This document shows, in pieces, positions 1 through 7,883 of a DNA stretch of 34,877 bases. Source of the stretch: Methylacidiphilales bacterium. Its GTDB lineage: Bacteria; Verrucomicrobiota; Verrucomicrobiia; Methylacidiphilales; UBA1321. Below the pieces are notes generated by a model that was given only the letters and a program-made list of their open reading frames with translations, was not told the DNA's origin and made no database searches. How positions within the stretch are numbered: position 1 is the stretch's first letter; each line of letters opens with the position of its first letter. Both the position numbers and the translations under genes were made by a program. Location of the stretch: contig JAJSLI010000123.1 of NCBI GenBank assembly GCA_021272315.1, forward strand, positions 1 to 34,877. Direction: 5' to 3'.

Positions 1-518
1 TGACAAGGAAGCCGTGTTGACTTTCACGCGGCCTTTTTCACGCACGGTCACCCTGCCTCCGAGTGTATGGACGGAAATTTCCCCGAAGGCCGATCAACCG
101 GCGATAACGCACCCGGCGCTCTTTCCTCCGCTCGCCGCAAAAGCAAGTCAGTTTCCCCATTATGTCGATTAGAGGTGGTCGCCGAAGAGCCACAGGATCA
201 CGTCCCAAGTTAAGCGATCTTCATTCCTGAAAACGTAACCTCGACTTGCGTTCCCTCACCCGGCTGGGATAATCCGAATGTTGCTGTTTGTCTGCGAGAT
301 TGCAGGCGGTGCTGGCAAGTACGTGGTAGAGATTACCTGGGAAGCCGATGTGTTGGGGTTCCTCTACGACTTGCTCGGTGAGGAGGTGGACGTTACCGAT
401 CGAATCGGCCAAATCCCAAAACCGCATCACGCGAAAGATGCGGTCGGGGACAGGGCGGACAAGATATCGTTGCCCCTAACGGCTGCGTCAGCGGCGGGCT
501 TATCATCGAACATTTTCA
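1..518. other. No confident gene; AT-richer flank of an integration scar
   Basis: I see no gene I can support here. Two short open frames overlap on opposite strands (about 278-523 plus, 221-430 minus). Neither carries a recognisable motif, and neither has a convincing ribosome binding site. The composition is less GC-rich than the rest of the window. The segment ends where the short direct repeats of the putative attachment region begin, so it may be part of the former mobile element or decayed flank. Confidence 0.4.
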
Positions 519-534
519 CGTGACAACGTGACAA
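519..534. repeat. Tandem 8-bp repeat CGTGACAA x2
   Basis: Two perfect, directly adjacent copies of CGTGACAA (519-526 and 527-534). They lie just upstream of two further repeat pairs and of a tRNA-3'-end-like sequence, all ahead of an integrase remnant. Short repeats in this position are typical of recombinase or excisionase arm sites. That role is inference. Confidence 0.6.
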
Positions 535-540
535 ATTTTC

Positions 541-602
541 GGTCCAAAATGGTCCAATTTTGTCCGACGGCCCATTTTTTGTGTTGGTCTAAGATGGTCT
601 AG
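541..602. repeat. Paired arm-type direct repeats GGTCYAARATGGTCYAR
   Basis: A 17-bp motif occurs at 541-557 and again at 586-602, exactly 45 bp apart, with 13 of 17 bases identical and every difference a transition. Each copy is itself a GGTCYA hexamer repeated with a 10-bp period, about one helical turn. Helically phased repeats next to a tRNA-like core and an integrase gene match the layout of integrase arm-type binding sites in phage and island attP regions. Confidence 0.55.
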
Positions 603-642
603 AATAGACACTTATGGACAACGGTGGACTAGCGGTGCTCGA

Positions 643-665
643 TTCGAGCCCTACCTCCGGAGCCA
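643..665 (+). other. tRNA 3'-end fragment, putative attachment-site core
   Basis: The bases from TTCGAGC to GGAGCCA read as a T-loop, the T-stem 3' strand CCTAC, a 7-nt acceptor strand CTCCGGA, a discriminator G and an encoded CCA. The matching 5' T-stem strand (expected GTAGG) is absent, since CTCGA stands in its place. The rest of a tRNA cannot be folded upstream, so this is a fragment and not a gene. Many tyrosine-recombinase elements use exactly this part of a tRNA as the crossover site, and an integrase remnant starts about 190 bp downstream. Confidence 0.45.
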
Positions 666-725
666 TTTTATAAGTTTCTTTCTTGCAAATGCTTAGCTTT
701 CGCGGGTGGGGTCAAAGTGGCCCAC

Positions 726-749
726 TGCCAGCAAAAGTGCCAGCAAAAT
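726..749. repeat. Tandem 12-bp repeat upstream of integrase remnant
   Basis: TGCCAGCAAAAG is followed directly by TGCCAGCAAAAT, so 11 of 12 bases are shared. It lies between the tRNA-like core and the integrase start. It may be further recombinase binding sequence or part of the integrase promoter region. Confidence 0.5.
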
Positions 750-856
750 GCGGATTCCCGTACTAGTTGATACTCTGCCGGTACTCTGTGCGGGAGCGCA
801 GGGCCACTCATCGGTCACGGCGGACTCTCCAAACAAAAATACATGGAGATCAACCG

Positions 857-1609
857 ATGAAAAACACCTACCGTTTGTACAGGCGCAAGGGCATCTACCA
901 CGTTCACGATGCCGAAACCGGAAAGCAGCAGAGCCTGGGCACCCGCGATAAAGAGGAGGCCAAGCGTCTGGCCATGGCCAAGAATGAGGCGCGGGACAAC
1001 CGGCTCCTCAACTACAAAATCGCCGAGGCCCATCTAGCCGCCCATGACCCGGCCATGACCAAGCGGACATGGCAGGATGTCATGGACCATCTGCTCTCGC
1101 GTGAAGACGAGGTCAAGGAATCGACGTTGCGGCGGGCGAGGATGGCCTACAAGAGCAAGCCCTTCGATAAAATCCGCAACAAGAAGCTCGTTAAAACCGT
1201 CAGCGAAGATTTCTTGAAGGTGCTCAAGGCTGGGGAAACCTCGACCAATGTTTGGCTCCGCATTCTGCACAACACCGCCTTGAAGCTCGATTGGCTCCTG
1301 CGGCGCGTGTTGGCCGAGGCAGCTTGGCCCGAAGTGAAGTACGGCATCACCCGCGCCATCACGTGGGATGAGCACCAGAAAATCATGGCCAAAAAGCGGA
1401 ACCCCGAGCAAGCGCGTTATTACCAAGTGTTATGGCATAACGGCGGCGCTCCGGTGGACATCGCCATCAAAGGACGGACGATCACCGCCGTGAACGTACT
1501 GAGTCAGAACGGTGCGCTCACCAACGCCACCGTGCCGGTTAGCAACGGCAGCTTCCGTATCGACACGGGCGCCAACAAAACCCTCTACTGCCAAGTAGTC
1601 TTTCAATAA
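857..1609 (+). pseudogene. Truncated tyrosine recombinase/integrase fused to a foreign tail
   Basis: Residues 1 to about 200 look like the N-terminal half of a tyrosine integrase. There is an arm-binding start (KGIYHVHDAETGKQQSLGTR), a core-binding SAM-like helical domain (about 65-155), and the first part of the catalytic domain (TWDEHQKIM, then RYYQVLWHNGG). None of the catalytic R-H-R-Y residues is reached. From about residue 200 (nt 1451-1471) the frame runs without a stop into about 50 residues (GRTITAVNVLSQ ... GSFRIDTGANKTLYCQVVF). These read like the beta-rich C-terminal end of a secreted protein and do not belong to integrases. The ATG at 857 is preferred over an upstream in-frame start at 767 because GGAG lies 8 nt before it and the protein family starts there. 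The result is almost certainly recombination-dead. The frame-preserving junction suggests a deletion that joined two genes. Confidence 0.75.
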
Positions 1610-1760
1610 CAAATAGCATCGGTACGAACAAAATATTGAAGTGCAACCGGATTAAGTTCACGTCACGCCAAACTTGCCGTTGGTGCGGCATTTACTTTTG
1701 GTAGCTTCTTTTCAATATCCCTAAGTCGATTTCATGATCGAACACTGAGCCGAACTTGCC

Positions 1761-3794
1761 GTGAAACAAAAACACATGCCATCTAAACCCCTCCTTGCCA
1801 AGACCAGCCAAATTCTATACGGCGGTGACTACAATCCCGAGCAGTGGCCCGAGTCGGTCTGGGAGGAGGATGTCCGTCTTATGCGCCGGGCAGGAGTCAA
1901 TCTGGTGAGTCTTGGTATTTTCAGCTGGGCCAAACTTCAGTCGGATGAAAATACGTTCACATTTGAATGGCTGGATCGCGGCATGGATCTCCTGGTCAAA
2001 AATGGAATTTGGGTCGATCTGGCCACGGCGACGGCCTCGCCTCCGCCATGGTTATCCGTCAGGTATCCTGATGTTCTCGCCATTGACGCCGATGGGCGCA
2101 CCTATTACCACGGTTCACGCCAGCACTATTCTCCGAGCAGTCCGAGCTACCGAAAATTCGCCGCCCTCCTGGTCGAAAAAATAGCCAGCCGCTACGCCAA
2201 ACATCCCGCCCTGGTCGCCTGGCACATCAATAACGAATACGCGTGCCACGTTCACAACTGTCACGGCCCCGCATCAACCGAGGCATTTCGCGCCTGGTTG
2301 CAAAAACGCTACGGATCACTGGAAGCCCTCAACAACGCATGGGGCACGGCATTTTGGAGCCAGCACTATTACGATTGGAGCGAAGTTTTCACCCCACGTA
2401 AAACGCCCACCTTTGTCAATCCGTGCCAGCAGCTCGATTTCCAGCGTTTCTTCAGCGATGCGCTCCTCGAGCTTTGCAAAATGGAGCGGGATATCCTGCG
2501 CCGGATTACGCCCGATATTCCCGTCACCACCAATTTTATGAGCTTTCTCAAGCCACTCAATTATTGGGACTGGGCGAAGGAAATCGATTTCACGAGTTGG
2601 GACAGTTACCCGGATCCTTTGCCTGGCCAACGTGGAGATTTAGTTGCATCTATGGGTCACGATTTGACCCGCTCGCTCAAGCCGGGCCGCCCCTTCGTCC
2701 TCATGGAACAATGCACCTCCCATGTCAATTGGCGTCCGGTCAACGCCACCAAGCCTCCGGGCTCCATGCGGCTCTATAGTCTTCAGGCCGTGGCGAGGGG
2801 CGGCGATGGCGTGCTCTTTTTTCAGTGGCGGCAATCGATCCGTGGGGCGGAGAAATTTCACGGAGCCATGGTGCAACACGCGCCGGCGGAAAAGAGTCGT
2901 GTCTTTCAGGAGGTTTGCGCGTTGGGGGCCGAACTGAAAAAACTCGGGCAGGTCACGGGTTCGCTTATTCGCAGCCGCGTGGCCGTGATAGTCGATTGGC
3001 ACGCCTGGTGGGCGTTGGAGATGCCTTCCAAGCCAACCGAGTTCAATTATCAGTCATCCGTGGCGCAGTTTCACCGCTATTTCTACGAGAACAATATTGC
3101 GGTCGATTTTGTCACTCCGGACACCAATTTATCCAGCTATGCGCTCGTCGTCGCCCCCACTCTCTATCTCTTGCAGGAAAAGGATGCACAAAACCTCGAT
3201 GCCTATGTGCGCAAGGGAGGCGCCATCCTCGTCACCTGCTTCAGTGGGATAGTTGATCGTGACGACAACGTCCTTCCCGGTGGATATCCTGGCTACCTGA
3301 CCAAGACCCTCGGGTTGTGGGTGGAGGAATGGTTTCCACTGGGCTTGGACGAAAAGCGGATTGTACAATTTGGAAAGGGGAAAAAACTTTCAGCTAGAAA
3401 ATGGAGTGAGGTCGTTCACCTCGAGGGCGCCAAAGCTCTGGCCACCTTCCAGGAAGGCTATTTAAAAGGACGTGCAGCCCTGACCCGCAACTCGTTGGGT
3501 AAGGGTGAGGCACTCTACCTGGCGACAGAGCTTAACACCAAGGACCTCTCGTATTTCCTTGATGCCTTGATCCGGGACATTGACATCAAGGCTCCCTTGT
3601 CAGTCCCCACCAAGGTGGAAGTGACTCTGCGGGAAAACGGCAAAAAACGATTTCTCTTCCTGCTGAACCACAATAAAAAGCCCGTCCGAATCGATCTCAA
3701 AAAAAACTCAGGACTTGAACTGCTCACGCATAAAAAAATCAAACGACAGATTCAACTCCCAGCTCTTGGAGTCGCCGTCATTGAACTCGATTAA
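1761..3794 (+). CDS. GH42 beta-galactosidase
   Basis: A glycoside hydrolase family 42 enzyme, expected to release terminal beta-galactose from oligosaccharides. At 677 residues it has the normal GH42 length: TIM barrel (about 15-395), a trimerisation-type domain (about 400-600) and a small C-terminal beta domain. The acid/base Glu159 is seen in AWHINNEYACH and the nucleophile Glu316 in FVLMEQC. Cysteines 162 and 167 (CHVHNC) match part of the zinc cluster found in several GH42 enzymes. No signal peptide is visible, so it is probably cytoplasmic and acts on imported sugars. The annotated start is GTG; an in-frame ATG five codons later (1776) is equally plausible, and neither has a strong ribosome binding site. 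It stands alone between the integration scar and the glycosyltransferases, and could belong to the scar's flanking gene set. Confidence 0.93.
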   Translation: MKQKHMPSKPLLAKTSQILYGGDYNPEQWPESVWEEDVRLMRRAGVNLVSLGIFSWAKLQSDENTFTFEWLDRGMDLLVKNGIWVDLATATASPPPWLSVRYPDVLAIDADGRTYYHGSRQHYSPSSPSYRKFAALLVEKIASRYAKHPALVAWHINNEYACHVHNCHGPASTEAFRAWLQKRYGSLEALNNAWGTAFWSQHYYDWSEVFTPRKTPTFVNPCQQLDFQRFFSDALLELCKMERDILRRITPDIPVTTNFMSFLKPLNYWDWAKEIDFTSWDSYPDPLPGQRGDLVASMGHDLTRSLKPGRPFVLMEQCTSHVNWRPVNATKPPGSMRLYSLQAVARGGDGVLFFQWRQSIRGAEKFHGAMVQHAPAEKSRVFQEVCALGAELKKLGQVTGSLIRSRVAVIVDWHAWWALEMPSKPTEFNYQSSVAQFHRYFYENNIAVDFVTPDTNLSSYALVVAPTLYLLQEKDAQNLDAYVRKGGAILVTCFSGIVDRDDNVLPGGYPGYLTKTLGLWVEEWFPLGLDEKRIVQFGKGKKLSARKWSEVVHLEGAKALATFQEGYLKGRAALTRNSLGKGEALYLATELNTKDLSYFLDALIRDIDIKAPLSVPTKVEVTLRENGKKRFLFLLNHNKKPVRIDLKKNSGLELLTHKKIKRQIQLPALGVAVIELD

Positions 3795-4044
3795 GACTTG
3801 CGGGATTCGCCCGTCCGATGCCCTTGGAATTAAAGACATATCTTAAACGTCCGGCCCTCATAGGTTCGGGATTAACCTTGGCAAGGCTGCAATTACCTTC
3901 ATTCGGTAACAAGGCAAGAAGGGCTTGGTTGCCGGAATTTTGCGAGACCCAGAAGCTCAGGAATGTGGTAGAGCTGTAGCAAGCTTGATTTGAAGGTAAA
4001 AGCGTCCGTTCCTGTTAACTGCCTTGATTGTGACATTTTTCTAA
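3795..4044. other. Intergenic, nothing recognised
   Basis: About 250 bp between the GH42 gene and the first glycosyltransferase. I found no terminator with a T-tract, no RNA gene and no credible open frame. The sequence becomes AT-richer towards the glycosyltransferase start. Confidence 0.4.
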
Positions 4045-5205
4045 ATGAAGATCGCCCTGCTGACCTCCGATAATCGCGAGCTCTTTCGTGAGTACGATAA
4101 GGAAGTGCCGTGGTTCGGGACCGCCCCGGAAGCGCTGCTCCAGGGATTCGCCCAATGTCCCTCCATCGAAGTGCACGTCGTCTCCTGTACGCAACGGCCC
4201 ATGAAATCACCGGCCAAGCTGGCGGAAAACACCTTTTTCCACAGTCTGCACGTGCCGAAAATCGGGTGGCTTCGCACGGGCTATCAGGGTTGCATCCGCG
4301 CGGTGCGGCGGTTGCTTCGGGAAATCCGGCCGGATATCGTGCATGGCCAGGGGACGGAGCGGGATTGCGCCATCAGCGCCGCTTTTTCCGGCTATCCGAA
4401 CGTTGTCACCATCCACGGCAAAATGACAGAGATTGCGGAACTCCATCGCTCGCCCATCGGCAGTTTTTACTGGTGCGCTTCCCGGGTGGAAAATTTCACC
4501 CTGCCTCGTGCCGGCGGGATCATTTGCATTTCAGATTATATGAAAAATCTGGTTGAGCGCTACGGCGTACCCGTCTGGCCGATTCCCAACGCGCTGCGGC
4601 AAACATTCTTTGATTTTCCGCGAACCTCTCAGCATCGCGACGTCCCATTGATCCTGAATGTCGGCGTTATCAGCGAGAGAAAGCGCCAACGCCAGATTCT
4701 CGATTTGCTTTGTTCCCTGCGGAACGAGGGGGCCGACTTTGAGACACTCTTCGTCGGCGAGTCAGATCCCGGCAGCCGCTATGCGGCTGCATTCATGGAT
4801 GAACTGGCAGCGGCGCAAAATTCTCACGGCGGTTTCTCTCATGTTGGCAGGCTTGGGGTCGAGGATTGCTGCCGGCTTTTCGACACCGCTTCGGCCATGC
4901 TCCACTTTGCCCGGCAAGAGACGTTCGGTCTTGTCTCCGCAGAGGCGCTGACTCGCAACCTCCACCTCTTCGCTTCCGACGTAGGAGGCATTCGTGAAAT
5001 CGCCTCCGACGTTCCCGGCGTGGAAATATTTCACCACGACGATTGGGGCGAAGTTAAGGATGCTGTTCGAATTTGGATCCGAACCCGGGGGTTTGAATGT
5101 GTCAAACCGGATAAGGCACCCGAAGGCCTGGTCCGGCGGTATCATCCAGCCTCGATCGCCCGCCAGCATGTCCAGGTCTATGAAGAAAGACTCTCCCGTC
5201 AGTAA
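4045..5205 (+). CDS. Glycosyltransferase, GT4-like (GT-B fold)
   Basis: A probable sugar-nucleotide-dependent glycosyltransferase of the GT4 type, 386 residues, acting in the cytoplasm or at the inner membrane face in polysaccharide or glycoconjugate assembly. The N-terminal Rossmann half contains RPDIVHGQGTERD and NVVTIHGK. The linker is ICISDYMKNLVERYGVPVWP. The C-terminal donor-binding half begins LILNVGVISERKRQ and carries the EX7E motif ETFGLVSAE, followed by DVGGIREIASD. These are the standard landmarks of the family. Acceptor and donor cannot be read from sequence. It is followed after about 210 bp by a second glycosyltransferase on the same strand, so the two probably serve the same product, although the gap argues against tight co-translation. 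Confidence 0.88.
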   Translation: MKIALLTSDNRELFREYDKEVPWFGTAPEALLQGFAQCPSIEVHVVSCTQRPMKSPAKLAENTFFHSLHVPKIGWLRTGYQGCIRAVRRLLREIRPDIVHGQGTERDCAISAAFSGYPNVVTIHGKMTEIAELHRSPIGSFYWCASRVENFTLPRAGGIICISDYMKNLVERYGVPVWPIPNALRQTFFDFPRTSQHRDVPLILNVGVISERKRQRQILDLLCSLRNEGADFETLFVGESDPGSRYAAAFMDELAAAQNSHGGFSHVGRLGVEDCCRLFDTASAMLHFARQETFGLVSAEALTRNLHLFASDVGGIREIASDVPGVEIFHHDDWGEVKDAVRIWIRTRGFECVKPDKAPEGLVRRYHPASIARQHVQVYEERLSRQ

Positions 5206-5416
5206 ATAATCCGATTCGAATAGGCTTGGTTCTATTTTGAAAGTACGCCTCAAGTCACCTCGTCGTAACGCTATTCACGTTGTTTCGCTTTTCTCATGTA
5301 AAGTTTCTCCATTGCTTCTGCTGCTGCATCAGACATAGTGGTTTCTTTCATTTCGGGAGAAGGGTAGGGTTTAGCGCTGCTTGCTGGTAACATTTTTTTC
5401 ATGGCATTAGTACTCT

Positions 5417-6619
5417 ATGTCTCCCAACGATAGTCAGCGCGTTTTGGTCGTGGCAGAGTTTGCTCCTGGCTCGGGAGGCGGAGGTTGGATAATTCTCAAA
5501 CAACTCTTGCGAGGCTTGGATTGGGGACGGATTTACTGGTGGTCATTATTCAACGATAAATCCTCCACGTATCAATTCGGAGGCAGACATCATAGTGTTA
5601 ATGTATCCTCCAGGCTGGCCCCCAATCTTCGTTTGAGAGGTTTGAAGGGAGGGATTCTTGAACATATTTTTGTTCCATATGCGGCAAGCGATCTCTTAAA
5701 CTTTATCCGTTCGGTAAAACCCGATTTCATTTTATTTCTGGCCCACCTCTGGGGGATTCCGGTGGTCCACCATATAATGCCAAAAGTTCATGCTCATTGG
5801 CATTTGGCCTTGCATGACATGCCGGATACGGCGAGCAATGTCGAAAGATTGGGCAGGCGGCGGGCGGCCCGCTTCATGAATTTCACCGAAGATCTCTATC
5901 GTATTGCATCCAGTCGTGCGGTGATCTCCCCGGCCATGGCGGAGGACATGCGCCGGCGTACGGGCATGCCATGCTCAAATATTTTCCGTTGCGCTGTCGA
6001 GCCTGAGTTTCTGGCCGGGCTTTTAGAGCCGAAGCCCAGGCCTGATGATGAAATCATACGCATCGGATACGCTGGTACAATCGTGGCCGAGTCGACTTTT
6101 GCCCGTTTTGTAGTCGCCCTTCAAGCAGTACGGCAACGGCTCAACCGTAAAGTGGAAATTCATCTGTTTAGCTGGCATAGTTATCGCGGAAGAAGCTGGT
6201 TTGACCCGAGTCTCATCTTTGAACATGGTCATAAGAGCGAGGCCGAAATTCACTCTTATTTTCAACAATTTACCTGGGGCTTGGCGATCATGAAACTTGC
6301 GGACGATGACCCTCGCTATAATCACATGAGTTTCCCTTGTAAGTTCACACCATCGCTTGCCGCCGGGTTGCCGCTGATTTGCATCGGACATCGGTGCAGC
6401 GCGCTGATCGAACTGGTCAAAAACTATCGCCTCGGCCTTCTGTTGACAGACGAGGATGAGAATAAATTCGCGGACAAACTTTACGAAGGTCTGACGGATT
6501 TTTCGCGCTTTGATCAATACAGATTGGAGATTGCTCGCTGTGCGGAAGAGGAATTTAATGCGGAGCGCAATCGAGAGAAATTGCATGAGATGATGCGTGA
6601 AGCACAATATCAACCCTGA
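5417..6619 (+). CDS. Glycosyltransferase family protein (GT4/GT1-like)
   Basis: A 400-residue probable GT-B glycosyltransferase. The N-terminal part has VLVVAEFAPGSGGGGW, a typical glycine-rich start for this fold, and then VKPDFILFLAHLWGIP. The middle has VISPAMAEDMRRRTG. The C-terminal half starts IRIGYAGTIVAESTF and continues with FPCKFTPSLAAGLPLICIG and ALIELVKNYRLGLLL, where donor-sugar binding is expected. The EX7E motif is not clear, so the exact family is uncertain. The gene and its upstream 210 bp are visibly more AT-rich than neighbouring genes, which hints at separate ancestry. Its stop codon lies only about 30 bp before the remains of a histidine kinase gene, so a deletion endpoint may lie here. 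Confidence 0.8.
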   Translation: MSPNDSQRVLVVAEFAPGSGGGGWIILKQLLRGLDWGRIYWWSLFNDKSSTYQFGGRHHSVNVSSRLAPNLRLRGLKGGILEHIFVPYAASDLLNFIRSVKPDFILFLAHLWGIPVVHHIMPKVHAHWHLALHDMPDTASNVERLGRRRAARFMNFTEDLYRIASSRAVISPAMAEDMRRRTGMPCSNIFRCAVEPEFLAGLLEPKPRPDDEIIRIGYAGTIVAESTFARFVVALQAVRQRLNRKVEIHLFSWHSYRGRSWFDPSLIFEHGHKSEAEIHSYFQQFTWGLAIMKLADDDPRYNHMSFPCKFTPSLAAGLPLICIGHRCSALIELVKNYRLGLLLTDEDENKFADKLYEGLTDFSRFDQYRLEIARCAEEEFNAERNREKLHEMMREAQYQP

Positions 6620-6649
6620 GCCACTGTCAGTCCCGAGTTTAAACACGGA

Positions 6650-6993
6650 GACTTGTCCTGTTGCTTCCAACTTGAAGTAATCCGTTATCGAGTGCATTTA
6701 AATACACGTGTCATCGTAAACCCGCCATTATCGAAATCGGTTGCAAGCTGGAGCGAAATGAGGACGTTTATTTCGTGCATGATAACGGAATGGGCTTTGA
6801 CGTGCGGTACGCGGACAAGTTGTTCGGGGGCTTTCAGCGTTTTCACCGCAGGGAAGTATTTGAAGGCGCCGGCGTCGATTTGGTCGTCGTGCAGCGGGTT
6901 ATTCAACGGCATGATGGGCATGTCCGGACCGAAGCGGCGCCGGATCGCGGAGCGAACTTTTATTGCACTCTGAAAGGAGAAGCCAAACCATGA
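6650..6993 (+). pseudogene. Histidine kinase C-terminal remnant (HATPase domain)
   Basis: From 6676 one frame reads NPLSSAFKYT (N box), then HDNGMGF (G1 box) and DKLFGGFQRFHR, and ends [14 protein letters not shown]. This is the ATP-binding end of a phytochrome-like sensor kinase. Upstream of 6679 the homology continues (D-L-S-C-C-F-Q-L-E-V, from 6650) in a frame offset by one base, so a 1-bp deletion near 6678 breaks the gene. The G2 box normally GTGIGLA is GAGVDLV, which has lost a key glycine. The sensor, dimerisation and phosphoacceptor parts are missing. The preceding glycosyltransferase stops about 30 bp upstream, so the 5' part was removed. The stop overlaps the next start as ATGA, showing this was once the first gene of a kinase-regulator operon. 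Confidence 0.8.
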
Positions 6994-7436
6994 GCGAAAC
7001 AAACATTGTCGAAATCTTGATCGTCGAGGATTCCCCGGAAGACTTGGAACTCACGCTGCGGGGGTTGCGCAAGGTGAACCTCGGCAATCACATTCAGGTC
7101 GTTCGCGATGGCGTGGAGGCGCTTGAGTTCATTTTCTGTGAAGGCGCTTACGCCGACCGCAAAATGGAGTGCGGCCCCAAAGTCATTTTGCTGGACTTAA
7201 AACTTCCCAAGGTCGACGGATTGGAGGTCTTGCAACGCATCAAAGCCGATGTGCGCACCCGGTCCATTCCCGTGGTCGTTCTCACCTCATCCAAGGAACA
7301 AACTGACGTGGTGGAAAGCTACGACCTAGGAGTGAATAGTTATATCGTCAAGCCGGTCAATTTTGAAGGCTTTGTCAAAGCTGTCCAGGATCTGGGGATG
7401 TATTGGGTGCTCCTCAATCAACCGCCAAAAAATTGA
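6990..7436 (+). CDS. Rcp1-type single-domain response regulator
   Basis: A 148-residue stand-alone receiver domain. It has the acidic pair in [11 protein letters not shown], the phosphoacceptor Asp69 in [13 protein letters not shown], the conserved Thr/Ser at VVVLTSSKE and Lys121 in [11 protein letters not shown]. The loop between beta2 and alpha2 ([14 protein letters not shown]) is typical of regulators paired with phytochrome-like kinases. No output domain follows, so it would act through phosphotransfer or protein contact. The start at 6990 overlaps the kinase remnant by 4 nt (ATGA) and has an AAAGGAGA ribosome binding site about 10 nt upstream. All receiver residues are intact although its cognate kinase is destroyed. 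It may be fed by the hybrid kinase downstream, or be an orphan on its way to decay. Confidence 0.92.
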   Translation: MSETNIVEILIVEDSPEDLELTLRGLRKVNLGNHIQVVRDGVEALEFIFCEGAYADRKMECGPKVILLDLKLPKVDGLEVLQRIKADVRTRSIPVVVLTSSKEQTDVVESYDLGVNSYIVKPVNFEGFVKAVQDLGMYWVLLNQPPKN

Positions 7437-7444
7437 CGGGTAAG

Positions 7445-7642
7445 ATGTCGCAATAAATTCAAGTCCGGATCGTCGAAGACAACTCCGACGATGCAGGATT
7501 GCTGGCGCAAAAAAATGTTTCCCGCAAATTCCTTCCTCTGTCGTATCGCGTGGATGCGAAGAGGGATTGCCTCGCTGGCCTGTGTTCGGATGCCGGGTTC
7601 CTTCTGCCGCGTCATCCCCGTAGTCAGGACGGGAAACCCTAA
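7445..7642 (+). pseudogene. Decayed receiver-domain gene with early stop
   Basis: The frame begins ATG TCG CAA TAA, so a stop occurs at codon 4. It then reads IQVRIVEDNSDDAGLLAQ, the start of a receiver domain with its acidic triad region, and later LSYRVDAKRDCLAGL, which resembles beta2-alpha2 of PAS/kinase-linked receivers. No phosphoacceptor aspartate region follows, and the frame ends at 7640. The position 8 nt after the intact regulator indicates it was the third gene of the same signalling operon. It is too damaged to be functional. Confidence 0.65.
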
Positions 7643-7883
7643 GGACCATCAGGGGATTGTGCTTTATTCTTTCCACTCATTGTTGTCCCTCCGACCATGG
7701 CGAAAAATGGGAACGGTTGCCTCCTTAACGCGTTAAGTTGGACTAATTCTTCCCTCAAATTAACGTTTTTTTCTGAAAAAAATCCTCTTTTTCATTTGCG
7801 GACCTATCGATTCGTAACGATGTTTGGCTAGGTGCAGGGCAATCACGGTGAGCTCTGTAAAGGTCTAATTTAAATTTCCGCTT
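7643..7883. other. Intergenic region upstream of hybrid kinase
   Basis: About 240 bp without a gene, between the decayed receiver and the hybrid kinase. It contains a perfect 14-bp palindrome (listed separately) and then an AT-rich stretch with poly-T and poly-A runs (about 7740-7795), so it probably holds the kinase promoter. I cannot place a clear -35/-10 pair. Confidence 0.4.
7724..7737. promoter_or_regulatory. Perfect 14-bp palindrome, possible operator
   Basis: CTTAACGCGTTAAG is a perfect palindrome about 147 bp upstream of the hybrid kinase start and immediately before AT-rich promoter-like sequence. A dimeric repressor or activator could bind it. No regulator is identified, and a palindrome of this length can also occur by chance. 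Confidence 0.35.

Noticed and set aside
619..665. Complete tRNA gene near the 3'-end-like fragment
   Set aside because: No matching acceptor 5' strand, D-arm or anticodon arm can be folded upstream; only the 3' end is present.
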